Assembly: GCA_019321725.1 (NCBI GenBank)
Contig: CM033108.1
Coordinates: 64,501-128,500, forward strand
Source of the DNA: Paulownia fortunei
Taxonomy: Eukaryota; Streptophyta; Magnoliopsida; Lamiales; Paulowniaceae
DNA length: 64,000 nucleotides
Direction: 5' to 3'
Shown here: one piece after another, positions 41,401 to 54,500 of the stretch
Numbering within the stretch: the first letter of the stretch is position 1
How the letters are laid out: every line of letters begins with the position of its first letter
The notes under the pieces: generated by a model
Database searches by the model: none
What the model was told of the DNA's origin: nothing
What the model saw: only the letters and a program-made list of their open reading frames with translations
Position numbers and translations under genes: made by a program

Positions 41401-42300
41401 GACATACCTCTCAAAGAATTCTTTCTGCGAAGTAGCATGGAATGATGCTCCAGAGTCTAATACCCAAAACTCTTCCTTACTTTCTAAAGAGCATATCAAC
41501 GCATTATCTCCTCCTGAGGTGGAAGTAACATTTGCCTCTGCCTTCGCCTCTTGGTCATATGGTGCATTCTTGTATTGATTTTTGTAGTGCCCGGTCTTCC
41601 CGAAGTTCCAACACTCAATGGTTTTCAAGTTATGAGAATTACTGGGATTTCTGGATTTGAATCCATTCCCTCTGGTTGAATTTTTTCCTCTTGACTCTGT
41701 ATGTAAAACTGAAGAGGTTGATGATTCACCCGATTCTCTCCGTCGGATCTCTTCACTGAGAACCAGATCACGAACATCATCAAATTTTAACTTATTGCTT
41801 CCCAACGAGCTACTTACAGCCATGACAGTAACATTCAAACTTTTTGGTAGAGAAGACAAAAGTATTAATGCTCGTACTTTTTTATCGAATTCAATTCCAA
41901 CTGAACTCAATTGGGTTGTGACTGTGTTTAGTTCATTGAGATGTTGAGCTACCGATGCGCCTTCTGTCATCCGCAAATTGAACAAACGCCTCATCAAATG
42001 AACTTTGTTTGAGACCGATGGCTTTTCATACATACTGGAGAGAGCCGCCATGAGACCCGCCGTGGTCTTTTTCTTTGCTATGTTGAAAGCAACATTGTGG
42101 GATAACGTCAATCGGATAACTCCAAGGGCTTGTCTGTCGATAAGATTCCAATCTTCTTCCTTCATAGCATCTGGCTTCTTCCCTGAGAGAGGTTGATACA
42201 TGTTTCATTGATACAGATAATCCTCTATCTGTATTTTCCAAAACCCAAAATCTACGCCATCAAATTTCTCGAGTTTCACCTTCCCTTCATCTGTGGTCAT
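38408..42300 (-). pseudogene. Broken copia gag-pol polyprotein gene
   Basis: The ATG is at 42300, 52 bp after the PBS. The frame reads gag (RLFNLRMTEGASVAQHL), a damaged zinc knuckle (CWNFGKTGHYKNQY), protease LDSGASFHAT, the pre-integrase HQRLGHMSEKEM region, integrase (LRTDNGGEYED, SQHNGVVEHMNRTL), reverse transcriptase (LLLYVDDMLVAGSNMDDIRK) and RNase H. Breaks: TGA at 42205-42207; TGA at 41200-41202; TGA at 40807-40809; TAG at 40756-40758; one A missing from the A run near 40430, moving the reading to another frame; TGA at 38684-38686. Apart from the first, each stop replaces what the family motif indicates is Trp. Residues around the breaks remain recognisable, so decay is moderate. The zinc knuckle lacks two of its three Cys. 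Confidence 0.93.
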
Positions 42301-42351
42301 CGCTCCCACTCGAATTTAACTTCCTTCGGATCGTTTCTGATTATTCCTGGA

Positions 42352-42363
42352 GCTCTGATACCA
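42352..42363 (-). other. Primer binding site (initiator tRNA-Met)
   Basis: On the - strand TGGTATCAGAGC, the standard copia PBS complementary to the 3' end of initiator tRNA-Met, lies 2 bp inside the 5' LTR. Confidence 0.93.
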
Positions 42364-42365
42364 AT

Positions 42366-42786
42366 TATTGGGAAATAATGAAAATTTCCGATAAATCAGA
42401 TTAGTAAGAATGAAAAAAAACCACACATAAATTTGATAACGGAGTTCGGCCAATAATGCCTACGTCTCCGGACCTGTTGCAGATCGTTTTACTAAAGGGA
42501 GAAAATTTACAAGTGTTTACAACACTCACAACTCACAACCTTCACAAGAATTTTTTTTCACAAAATTCTTTCACAAACTTTTTTGTAAAGATTTTCTCTC
42601 AAACTCTCTCTAATTCTCTAATTTTAGAATGCTTTACAACTGAGAGTTAGGGGGTTTTATATAAGTTTCAAAAAATATGAATTGATAGAATTTAGATAAG
42701 AAATTAGGTTAGAAACCTTAATTGATAATTATCTAATATTAATCACACTTTATTTTTGACCAAAAAGTTTGGCCATTTTCACGACA
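42366..42786 (-). repeat. 5' LTR of the copia element
   Basis: 421 bp, aligned end to end with the 3' LTR. It begins TGTCGTGAAAATGG on the - strand. Its far end reads CCCAATA, so the terminal CA has become TA. It has a 12-bp insertion (agataagaaatt) relative to the other LTR. Confidence 0.92.
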
Positions 42787-42791
42787 CAATT
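42787..42791. repeat. Target-site duplication of the copia element, right copy
   Basis: CAATT directly after the right LTR, identical to 37923-37927. Confidence 0.85.
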
Positions 42792-43571
42792 TACATACTT
42801 ATATTCATCATGTAATGTGACAGCATAATCAATTTCTTTTTCTTTAAAAATTGTATGGTAATAGTGACATTATTAGTATTCTTTTCTATTTTTGGAAAAA
42901 AAAAAAGAAAAGGAAAAAACTTCGAGAGGATGAAGGATGTGCACTGGCACGAGCCTATTCCATTCATTAATGAATCATAAGGAATAATACGTAATTCACT
43001 GCTGGGCATGCAAGGTGGCGCTTTGCCAACGTAACACCATTAACATCTCACTTCCTTCTTTTCTTGATTTTCCACTTTTTCATGCCCTCATTCTCTCACT
43101 TTCTTTTTATCTTTCTAATCAATGCTTTTTAGGGTTGAATCCCAAAATCTAATATTTTGAGGTCCTCTGATTATGTCCATGAATAATCATTTCCTTTTTT
43201 ACTTTATGCCCTTTACCATCTTCTTTTGAACGCACGCTTACAAGGTAAGATATTGTTTATATATTGCCAGCCAGTATAACTGAAAATAGACAAAGATGAA
43301 GAAACTTTATGTATATATATATACATACATGTATATACTATATCCTCTTTTCATGTTTTTTTTTAGGTGACCAGGGCAGGATTCAATTTTGCTATTAATT
43401 TGCCTCGTTTTTCAAATTTCGTACCATGTGATTGTGTTCTGCCTATAGATTGTGAAGAGGAGTTTACTTGTATGTTCCTTTTGGAGTGAAACTGATTTTT
43501 TAGTTTTACCGAGTTTTGTGGTATTTTAGTTTGGTTGCAGCTTAATTGGTGTCGATCCATATCAAAGGGAG
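42792..43571. other. Upstream region and 5' UTR of the sugar transporter gene
   Basis: 780 bp with no gene of its own. A TATA-rich run (tatatatatatacatac) lies at 43309-43345, about 230 bp before the ATG, and may include the core promoter. The remainder is AT-rich spacer bordering the copia element. Confidence 0.45.
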
Positions 43572-46500
43572 ATGAGTGCGGCTATGCTTGTAGCTGTTGT
43601 CGCTGCAGTTGGCAATTTATTACAAGGATGGGATAACGCCACCATGGCTGGTTATTGCCTTTTAACCTTTGTCTTTCTGTAATGGGCATGTATTCTGTCA
43701 TATACTTTACTCTTTGTCCACTATCACTATCACTATTTTTATTTTTTTTGGTTTCATTCACCTTTATTTTTCTCAGTCATCATTCACTAATCAATCATTT
43801 GCTATCAAAGTAGAATCTTTATCTGGTTTTTATCCCCCTCTCTTGCCAATGTTAATGTTTCAAGGTAATCATTATTATGTATAAAATTAGGTGCCATCAT
43901 CCATATAAAGAGGGAATTCAGATGGGAAAATGAACCTACTATGGAAGGCCTAACTGTGGCCATGCCACTTATTGGAGCCACCTTAATTACCCTGTGCTCC
44001 GGTGGAATTTCTGATTGGCTAGGCCGTCGTCCAATGTTAATTATCTCATCTATCTTTTATTTTCTTAGTGGTCTCCTAATGCTGTGGTCTCCAAATGTTT
44101 ATTTACTGCTTTTTGCGAGGCTGTTGGATGGTTTTGGAATTGGCTTGGCCGTTACATTTGTACCTATGTATATCTCTGAGATGGCACCACCAGAAATAAG
44201 AGGTTTATTAAGCACTCTGCCCCAGTTTACATACTCCAGTGGAATGTTCTTGTCATATTGCTTGTTGTTCTGCATGTCCTTGAAGAAATCTTCAAGCTGG
44301 AGATTGATGCTTGGTGTTCTTTTTGCTCCCTCCCTTATTTACTTTGCATTCGCAATATTTTACTTGCCCGAGTCTCCAAGATGGCTTCTAAGTAAAGGAC
44401 GGATGGTAGAGGCCAGACAGGTTTTGCAGAGACTCCGTGGGAGAGAAGATGTTTCCAGTGAGTTCTTCTTAGCATTCATTTGTGCTCCAATTGTTTGGAT
44501 GGATTCCATATTTCATGAAGACACTCAAAGTTAGATTATACAATGTTAATGCGAATTATTTATATTCTAGAGTAGCCTTACTTCTTTTAACAATAGACAT
44601 TTGTTCTCTTGATCTTACATGCTATCTTTCTTTTCTAGATATATTGTAGTTTGCTTCACAGCTCATTTATAAGGTGCATCTTCAAAGTAATGAAGGATAC
44701 TTTTCTTCATATGTGCATCTTAAGATGAAATTCTGATGTAGACATTATAAACTGAAAATAGAGTCATAAAATCGCATTTTTCAAAGATTATTTTGGCATT
44801 TTAACATATTTTCCTTGCAAAAGTTACTGATTGCATGAAATGAATTATTGGTATATCATAATGTAAAGTAAAACAGAGAACACGTGAGAATCTGGAAAAT
44901 AATTAGCACCACATAGGTGGACACCAAGATTAGTACTGAGTCTACGGACCATATAGATTGTGATTCCATTAAACATTCGATTGCCAGCATCCTTATGCTA
45001 ACTATGATAGGGATGACTTTATTGAAAGAAAGTAATTAGTATTTTCTTAATTGGGCAAAGTTTGGATTCAGTTTTTAATACAATCGAGGGGTTTATCTCT
45101 TAGTTATCAATATGATACAAAGAAGCAGTTTATCAAACACCTCCTCAATTTACTCTACCATGACACTTAGTAACTGTGATTTCCAATCTGAAAAGGTAAT
45201 TTCACAACCACATTTTTTGTCTTATTTCTTGCTATTTTTGCCCAATAGTTCATGATGTTAAGCAATTATCGCTATTTTCTTGTTCATCCTCTAGTTTCCC
45301 TTTGTAATTGTGACTTAGTCATTTTTACATATGCTTCAGCACTTTGTGTTTTCATTCTGTTATATTGAAACATAGTTTCTTTGTCACAATTCAATGCAAT
45401 AGATGTACTATTTTGCTTAGTTTTCTTTCCTATCTTTCTTTGTGCAAAAATTTTGTAAGAATGTTGTTCTCTGTGAATAATGGTTTACTAGCTTAGCTCA
45501 AGTAGATAATTTCTGAATTAGTTTGCCTTGATAAGCAGGTGAAATGGCTTTGCTAGTTGAAGGACTAGAAGTCGGTGATGAAACAGCAATTGAGGAGTAT
45601 GTAATTGGCCCTCCAAATGAACTCGCGGACGAAGAGGAACAAAATGCTGAAAAGGAGGAAATAAAATTGTTTAGGCCTGAAGGACTCTCCTCAATGATTG
45701 CCGTACATGTCCCTGGACAGAGTTTTCTTGGCACTGCATCGCGTCATGGAAGCATAGGGAAGCAGAATGTTTTCGCTATTGACCCCGTTGTTACACTTTT
45801 TGATAGTATCCATGAGAAGCTTTCAGACACAGGAAGCAAAGGAAGCATGTATTTTCCACACCTTGGTAGCATGTTTGGCATGTCAGGAAACCAACCCAAA
45901 AATGAAGAGTGGGACGAGGCGAGCCTTGTAAGACAGGATGAAGATTATGCATCTGGTGGTGCTATAAGTGAATCTGATGAATATTTGCATAGTCCACTGA
46001 TATCACGGCAGGCAACAAGCTTGGAAAACATGATTCCACACCTTTCCCATGGAAGTAGCTTGAAAATGAGTCAAGGAAGTCTTTTGCAAAGTGCCAATGA
46101 AGGACCAGGAGAAAGCACAGGCATCGGTAGTGTTTGGCAGCTTGCATGGAAATGGAAGGAGGGAGAAGGTCCAGATGGGATCAAACAAGGGAGTTTCAAG
46201 AGAATTTATTTGCATGAGGATAGTGTCCCTGGATCTTGGAGGGACTCTGTATTTTCAATTCAAGGTGCTGGGGGACCTATAGATGGAAAGTTCATTAAAG
46301 CCACTGCTTTGGTGAGTCAACCTGTTTTATATACAAAACTGTTAATGAATCAGCATCCTGTAGGGCCAACTATGATTCACCCATCTACAGCTGCTGCGAA
46401 AGGGCCACACTGGAAAGATCTATTTGCACCTGGTGTAAAACATGCATTACTAGTAGGAATGGGCATCCAGATAATTCAGCAGGTAAATATCATTATCATC

Positions 46501-48779
46501 ATTGTCAAATCAACTTATCATAATTCTAATTGTTTTTGCTGTTATGATAGTACTTATCAGTCTTCAAGAGGTTGTAATTATTGGGGCCTGCACAATGTGT
46601 TTATGCAAATTGTGGACATTCTTATACTTTGCATCAGTTCTAAAGCTTGTATCTGCTTATGCTTTAATATTCTGTCATTCAAAACATTATTGGAGTGCAA
46701 AATTTCTGCTAATTAAAATTTTTGTTATTCAGTAAGTTTAGAGATAAATTTGAGAGTTCCATTTCAAGTTCTGCTACCTTATGCTCAAATAAGAATTGAT
46801 GAGTTTGTTAGGGTATTATCATCTAAATGTATGTAGCAAGTGTTAAGTTTCAGGTTTTAGTCACATTGGTCCATCCCTCAAGAGCATGCCATTATGAGAA
46901 GTTATGTTTTTTCTTTCCAACTCTTGTACTCTAATGTCATCAGGGTCTTGAACCATTTTGACAATGTCGTGTGACTTGTGACTCCATCAATGTAGCTTTC
47001 TTTTGGTTTCATACTTTGAAAGCATGTGAATTAAATGATATTTTTAAACTAATACCATTGACTCCATCAATAGAAACTTATCATAGGCACCAGTTCAAAA
47101 GGATGCAAGCTCAAATTGCTATATTATCAGTTGGATCAAATTATAAGTTAATTCAATTTCAAAAGTCCAATAGCCTCTACTTCTACACAGAAGAGGGATT
47201 CATAAATTTGTCTGTATAAGTGCCATTTCCTGAGCAAATAGTTATCTATTGTAACAGATATCAGTATCTCATTCGGTTCCTAGTTCCACCCTTATAATTG
47301 TATGTCTCTTCTTGGTGCAGTTCTTAGGCATAAATGCGGTTCTGTATTATACTCCTCAAATTCTTGAGCAAGCAGGGGTTCAAGTGCTTTTGTCCAACAT
47401 GGGCATTAGCTCAGCATCAGCATCTCTGCTTATTAGTTCTATTATGACCTTCTTAATGCTCCCTTGCATTGCTATTGCCATGAGGCTTATGGATGTATCT
47501 GGCAGAAGGTAATTTTATCTTGTACTTTGGTGTTCTATCATTTCATTAGAGCTGAGTTTTACCTGTAAGACTCCTCAAAACTTCATTCCTTAGCCAGTTA
47601 GGGTGCATATCCCACCACATCTTCTGAACCATCTCCAACTATCTGGTTCTGGTATGACATAGATGAACTGGTAATCTCTTCTTTTTAGTTCCTAAGTCCA
47701 CTAAAACTAAGTTTTCATAGTTATAATGTTCAGTGATATCCTACGAAGTTTGAGGTGATAAGCATGCTTTAATAACTGCTAGACTAAAATCATCTGCCAA
47801 GCAGTTTCCTCTGTAGATGTTTATGTTTCTTTTTCCTTATCCTCCCACATCCTGTTTAAAAACAAAAGAAGGGACAACGTGATGATTTACCTTTACCAAT
47901 GATATGAGTTGCCAATGATAGTAATGAAGTCACCTTATTGTTCTTACAATTCATCCTCTTTCAGATATAGGGATGTGAGGATGAAATATCAATGGTTTGG
48001 CAACCTCCAAGTTATTTAGTGAGTTCCAAATTTTAAGTGTTGGAATACCATATTTCTTGTTGAACCTTTTCATTATTTTTTAATTGTGTGAGCAATTACA
48101 ATCAGATCATTCATACCATGAAGTCACATGCTGCAGCAGAACTTGTAGGCACAGGTTTAAAATTCCTCCACACAATTTTGTATAATCAATTCTTCAAGCT
48201 CACCACCAGAGAGAACATGTCCTAATACATTCGTTACAGATAAACACATACTAATTTGTGGCAGCCTCGTTTATCTTTTTTTTTTTTTTCTCTTTATTCT
48301 CACAACTTTAGACATCCTTATAATGCTCTTAATGCAGGAGTTTGCTGCTAAGTACGAATCCTGTACTAACAGCAACCCTCATCATTCTAGTTATTGTAAG
48401 AGCTGTGGACGTGGGCAGCATTGCTAAAGCAGCTGTCTCAACTGTTAGTGTCATTTTCTATAGCTGTTTCTTTGCGATGGGGTTCGGGCCAATTCCCAAC
48501 ATTCTCTGTGCAGAAATATTTCCCACAAGAGTTCGCAGCATCTGCATCGCCATCTGCGCCCTCACGTTTTGGATTTGCAATATTATTGTTACTTACACTT
48601 TGCCAGTGATGCTCTCCTCCATTGGCCTCGCTGGTGTTTTCAGCATATATGCTGTGACAAGCATAATATCATGGGCTTTTGTCTTCTTTAAGGTTCCAGA
48701 AACCAAGGGCATGCCTCTTGAAGTAATCACGGAGTTCTTCTCCGTGGGTGCAAAGCAGACTGCTGATGCAAATAACTAG
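43572..48779 (+). CDS. TMT2: Tonoplast monosaccharide transporter (TMT/TST type), 5 exons
   Basis: Exons 43572-43650, 43891-44457, 45539-46482, 47321-47508 and 48338-48779 total 2220 nt, 739 aa, with consistent phases. It is a proton-coupled vacuolar sugar importer of the major facilitator superfamily. Six N-terminal helices start at VAVVAAVGNLLQGWDNATMA and include DWLGRRPML, RLLDGFGIGLAVTFVPMYIS and LPESPRWLLSKG. The long hydrophilic central loop (about residues 215-510) typical of TMTs is rich in Ser, Glu and Gly, with LFRPEGLSSMIAVHVPGQS and SQPVLYTKLLMNQHPVGPTM. The second half has FLGINAVLYYTPQILEQAG, IFPTRVRSICIAICALTFW and PETKGMPLEVI. The first ATG (gagATGAGTGCG) matches the usual TMT start. 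The loop carries many Ser that could be kinase targets. Length and loop match TMT2/TST2, but paralogue assignment is from memory. Confidence 0.95.
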
Positions 48780-51583
48780 AGAGTTGGTTCTCAAGGAATT
48801 TGAGGTCTGAATTGCCTTCTCATATTTCCTTTATTGTTTTCACCCTTGCAGCGAGTTGCTAGTGAGACAGCATAAAAATTTTAAGCAAAGAGGAATAGTC
48901 TGAATTGTTTTTCAAATGTCACTATGTTGTTTTTTCGTTTTACTTCTTCCTCAACTCAGTTGTTTTGTAGAAACAATCCAACTTAAAGAGTTGTGGAGTT
49001 TGGGCGTTAAATGAAAATGATGAGAGAATTGAGGACATTGGGAGTTGTACAAATATACAAATTCAAGAATTCACCGTCAAAATACTGACCTAGGCAATGT
49101 TTGGTTTTCTTCAACCAAAATAATTTTCATTTTCTCAAAATAAAAATAAATATTGAATACTTTTTTATTTTTCAGAACACTTTTCCTCTTTTTCAAAGTT
49201 AACTGCACACCATTCTAGTCATATTTAATTATTATATTTTTTACATATATATTTATATATATTCATATTATGTCGATTGTGTATGTGTATGTGTACATCT
49301 CCCAATTATTATAATATAATAAATATATATTATCTTAATTTTATTTTAAACTAAAAATAACATGAAATATTAAAAAAATATTGATGCGATACTACTAATT
49401 AGACAAAATTTTACATTAAAAAATATATTTTAAAAATAAAACAAAACATAACTTTATTTTAAAAATACATCAATTAATTATTTTCAAGATAAAATTAAAT
49501 ATATTATACATTATCCAATACATTTTCTCAAAATATATTTTTCTAAAATATTTTTTCAAAGCATATCAAAACAAAATCAAACATTTCGCAAATGACTAAT
49601 GAACACTTTTACGTGGAGTTCATAATTACACCTTTAATGATTTTTTTTTTCCAATCTCATTTCTCAAAATAAACAAAACAAAAGTACATAAAATTCAATC
49701 TTAAAAATTAACTAGATGTTAAGCGTTTGATATTTAATTTATAGGTACAAAAACCCCTTATCACAAGAAAAAATTGTTCGAAAATTATGCACAAAAAAAT
49801 TGATATTGGAATTTAATTGTTATTATTAGTAATTTAGTATTTTGATATTTTTGAGTTGTTATTTATTATGAAAATTAAAATAAAAAGAAACACTCTAGAA
49901 ATTTATTAAAAAAAATTAAAAGGAAAATTAAATTATTCACTGATAAAATAAAGCGGAATTAAAAGAAATGAAAAAAGGGAAAGGAAACTTGGAGAAGGCA
50001 TCACTGCAAAAATAATAAGAATTTTTACTCACTTTTTTGACATTTCATGAATAAAGTTTGTTGAAAAGTCTAATGTCGGTGATAGTAAGTAAGAATAGGT
50101 TTTTAGAAAGTAAATAAAGACGAGATACGATGAAGGGATGTATTTGTGCTATACGCCGTTGGGCTTGGGCTGCCTCGGCCCGGCTCACACCAAATCTAAA
50201 GTTGTTGGTCTTTTATTCCATTTTTATTGTAGATAGTCATGCAGTAGTTAGTTCCATTTATCAAGTTTTCAATGAGTCTTATTGGAGCCCCCTCCTATTG
50301 TACAATGGTTATTGTAATCTGATTTTAATTATCACTTATATTAATTTTCATTCTTGTCTTAATCTACATCGAAAAATATTTTATTGATATGATGTTTTAT
50401 ATTATTACTCTTGAACATAATTGTAATATAATAGTTAAATTTGTAACTAGTATTGTATTTGGTAAAAATAATCATGTCTGATCGACTATTAATTATATAA
50501 TATTCATTTTTTTATACAAATTGAAAGTATCCATAAAAAGAATTTACTATTATAATTTGATAGTTGATAAGAAATATATGAGAAAGAACCGGAAAGATTC
50601 ATAGAATTGCAAAATTTGTAAATTATAATAATAAATTTAATTATTTAAAAGCATTTTAATAATTTTAATATTTACTAAAAGATAATCATTTCATTTAACC
50701 ATTTGCGAAGTCCATGGAAAAAAATTGATCATTTTAACCTTTTTTTTAACAATTAAAAAATAATCACTCCATTTAATTATTTTCAAAATTTATGTGAAAA
50801 GAACGATAATTTTTTAACTTGAACTTATTAGGCAAAATAACACCAAAATATAATTTGTGATGCTATAGTTATTTATTTAAAATATATTATAGTAATAGTT
50901 TAAATTTTTATTTTATTCTTTAACACATTATAAAATTATCAATGAGCATGATTCGCGATATATTGTACTTACATCTTTTATTTAATAAAAATACATAAAA
51001 GATATTTAAAAAGTATGCACGAAAAAATGGTATTAACAATTAATTGTAATTATAAGATCAGTAGTTTGATTTTTTAAATTGTTAATGTTTATGAAAAATA
51101 TTTAAAGAGGAAATGACTCTAGAAATTTGTTAGAACAAATAGAGTGGAATTAAAAAGAAATTAAAATAAAATAAAATAAAGAAAAAAGAAATTTTGCAGA
51201 AGATCTAACTGCAAATTGGAGGGAAAAAAAGAATTGGTAAAATTGGTAAAATTTCACTTTTAGACATGTATTAAATTTATTACAATTAACTTAAAAATTC
51301 AACATATAGATATCTAGCTAGATAGATAAAAACTAAATTTATTTTTGCGAAATATAAAAAATATCTTTTGCAACAAGTTCAGAACTAGAAGATTAAAAGG
51401 GAAATTTTACCAAAAAATAAAAAATAAAAAACCCGAAGTCGTCCTAGCAAATCCGTAGTTGGATAAAAAAAGAAAAAGGAGAATAATTTTACGGTATTTT
51501 ATAATTTTTATATTACTAATAAGCCATCAAAAACCCGTCTCCTTAACCCTTCTTTCTATCGCGCGCCTCACTCTTGCATCGCC
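48780..51583. other. AT-rich intergenic region
   Basis: Holds the sugar-transporter 3' UTR, then about 2.5 kb of very AT-rich DNA with diverged internal repeats: segments near 49786-50010 and 51015-51230 resemble each other in direct orientation, as do two units of about 70 bp near 50684-50825. No gene is supported. The end is the NOC4 promoter and leader. Confidence 0.55.
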
Positions 51584-54500
51584 ATGGCTTCCGTTTCGTC
51601 GAAGAAGAAGAAGCAGAGGAGAGAGAAGCATAGTCTATCAGATCTGAAAAACCTAGGACAACAGCTGCTGACCTCTAGGGCTCACATCAACAACCTCCCC
51701 ATTCTCCTCACCTTCATCAGCCCGAACTCTCCTCCGCAGTATGCCCTCGAATCTCTTCTCTCACTCCAATCCTTCTTCACTCCCCTAGTCCCCCAACTCC
51801 CTTCCTCCTCTTCCTCCACATATTCAAATCCAGAACCCGACCCCGAATTTATTTACCGCACGTGGCTGCGCTCCAAGTTCGACGATTTTGTTCAGTGCCT
51901 CATTGATCTTGTCGTCTCCTCGCAATCCGAGGATGCTCTTCGGGTACAATCAATTCTATCTTTTCTTTTTGTTCGCCTTCATGTTTTTTCTTTATCTTTC
52001 ACAATTGCACAATTAGTTTGCATTCCATATGTTTGAACTTTCGTCTAAAAAATGCAATTACGATTATCTCTTTTGGTACAGGAAGTTGTGTTGGACGCCA
52101 TAATGGAGTTTGTGAAAGTGGGCAATGCGGGAAAGTTTCATTCCGCTATTTATCACAAGCTTCTCCGTGCTATTGTAAGTTTGGAAGTTCATCTATCCTC
52201 TGGTTCTGGTTGTTCCCTCTATGTTTTCTTTTACTTGTTCTTCTCTTCTTTTTTGTTCCCCGTGACTATCAAAGTAAATACCATCTTTGTTGCTTCAAAT
52301 TTTTTTTTTTTTTATACTCTGTCTCATGCTTGCAGGTTCACTCTGTGTTGGGCGTTGATGACATTCTATTGGATTTGCTTGCAACAAAGTATTTTAATTA
52401 CATTGATGTTCGGTATGTTTCACTTATTTTGAGGGCATCTTTTAAACCATGTTTGCCAATAATCTTAGCATGTTAAAAGTTCAATATAATATATAATATA
52501 ACAGTTAAATCTTTCAATGATGTCATCAAGGTTCATGAGAGGCATTTCTTTTCAACAGTCATGAATCTCACATTGTTATTTCTCCGTACCTCCTGCAATT
52601 TTTTTTCTAATTTTATTATTTCGCTGAAGTGCTGCATATATTTTAGAAGCATTGCTTTCTTTCTGAACATAATTATCAACTTATTAGTTCAATTGCGTCT
52701 GTATTGTACAGTTACTTTACTTACATTAGCCTGGAAAAGCAGACTCGGACCTTGGAAGGAGAAGGTATCTCTCATGTTTTTCCCTTATGCTGGTTATCTA
52801 TGAATATAGAGTTATAAGTTATTTTTTACCATTTAATGGGGTCAGCCTTCATTCCTCGAAGTCCTCCTAGTTTCTTTCTCAACCAAATAATCCTCTTTTT
52901 TTTTTTCCTTACAGAAGACAGAAATGTAAGTTCAGATGTTGAGAAGAATATCCAGTCAAGACCAAGGTCAGTATATATTCTGTCATAGACATAGGTGTCT
53001 GGAATTTGAAATGAAATTGGTGAAATTACATATTCATCCTCTTAATTTGGACAATTCGACTGAAAATTTTGAACGACCCTTTAAGTATGACTTAGAGGTA
53101 CCCATAAGAGCTACCATTGAAGATATTCCCCTTTCCAGAAGTTGTGTAGAAATATTCATAGTAAATGCTCTCACATATGATGCTGGTGTACATGTGCCAA
53201 TAACATATGAAGTGAGTAGAAGAGGCCTATATATCTTAACACCACCCTAGTGATACAGCCAATAACCTCATGACATATCTCTCCTTACAGTCATGTCCAC
53301 CAACGAAGAGGTATTACTCGTAAATCTCAAAAACCTGTTCTTCCACCCCCTGCGGGAATGGACCATGCATTAAATAGCATTACAGTATCCTCAATTACAT
53401 CAACACCCAATGAATATGCTCTCTCTTGGCCTACCAAACCTCAATATGCTCAGAATCTCCTAACCCTAGTTGCTATATACCAATGGTAAACCCAGTGGCT
53501 GGGATAGGATGTGAGAATAATTTTTCAGAGAAAATCAATGTTAAACATACAAAGTGACTTAGCGAACTGGAGGAGGAGGAGAGGAATGATTTAGAAATCT
53601 TCACGGGTACATGGCACATTTATATTTTCAGTTAGCAATAGACCTGAATTAGCTCTGGATGTAGAGAGCAGTTTTGGTTCAATAATTTCACATGATGTCT
53701 CATTCTAGATTAAGCCAATGAAAATTTCTGTTAGACAGTGCATGTTATATTAGTATAGATTGCGTTGGCTATTTTAAATTATACCTGTTCATAGAAGACA
53801 TATGATACCTCAACAAAATATATTTGTCTTTACAGTTTTATGATAAATCTGCTCTCTTTTTTCAGTATATTCAGTTGACTTCTTGATGGTTGAAAATGGA
53901 AAAATGGAGGAAAGTGTTCACTATGCTTTTTGTATTATTTAATTCTTTTGGAATCCAATGGGCTCAGGAATTGGCCTTTATGAGATATTTCCACTATTAA
54001 TATCTTGAAAATGTTGAATCTGTCATGTGTAGACTTTTAAATGATATAATATTATAACTTTTTGATGTTTTCTATCTTCCTTTTCCCCCCAAACCACCCA
54101 ACATTTCAGAGGAGGGGCACTTATAATTCTTCTCTTGCTGTATATGTAGCATGGAGCTTTCCATTCACAAGATGCATTATTTACTATCTCGTATCCCACC
54201 ATTGGAAGCTTCAGAGGAAAAATTAATGATGTGGAATGGTTTGGGTAATATTTGCTGGCTTTCACCTCGCTAATGTTTCCATGTCAATTAAGTTTTGTGG
54301 CTGTAATCTTAGTATGGCTATTCTAGGCATTGCATCATTCAGTTCTTGCTTTTTAATAAATTGAGAAAAGATCTTTTTTTATGCCATTGATTTCTTTATT
54401 CTAACTTGCAACTGTGAGGCATACATTAATTTCCTTCTGATTCCATGGAAAGTTTAATTTAAAAGAATGTAAGAGTTAGTTACAAATCTCCTCCTCTGCT

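Larger units (their letters stand above)
37928..42786 (-). mobile_element. Full-length Ty1/copia LTR retrotransposon, inactive
   Basis: A 4.86-kb element on the - strand, bounded by LTRs and a CAATT target duplication. Order in its own direction: 5' LTR (42786-42366), PBS matching initiator tRNA-Met (42363-42352), a single gag-pol frame (42300-38408) in the order gag, protease, integrase, reverse transcriptase, RNase H (the copia order), polypurine tract, 3' LTR (38336-37928). The coding frame has five stop codons and a one-base deletion, so it is dead on its own. By eye the LTRs differ at about 37 of 405 aligned positions plus a 12-bp indel, so the insertion is not recent. It sits between the divergently transcribed phosphate carrier and sugar transporter genes. 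Confidence 0.95.

Noticed and set aside
52018..52476. Two overlapping open frames near NOC4 exons 2 and 3
   Set aside because: They read through clear GT-AG introns. The NOC4 residues are the exonic parts only.
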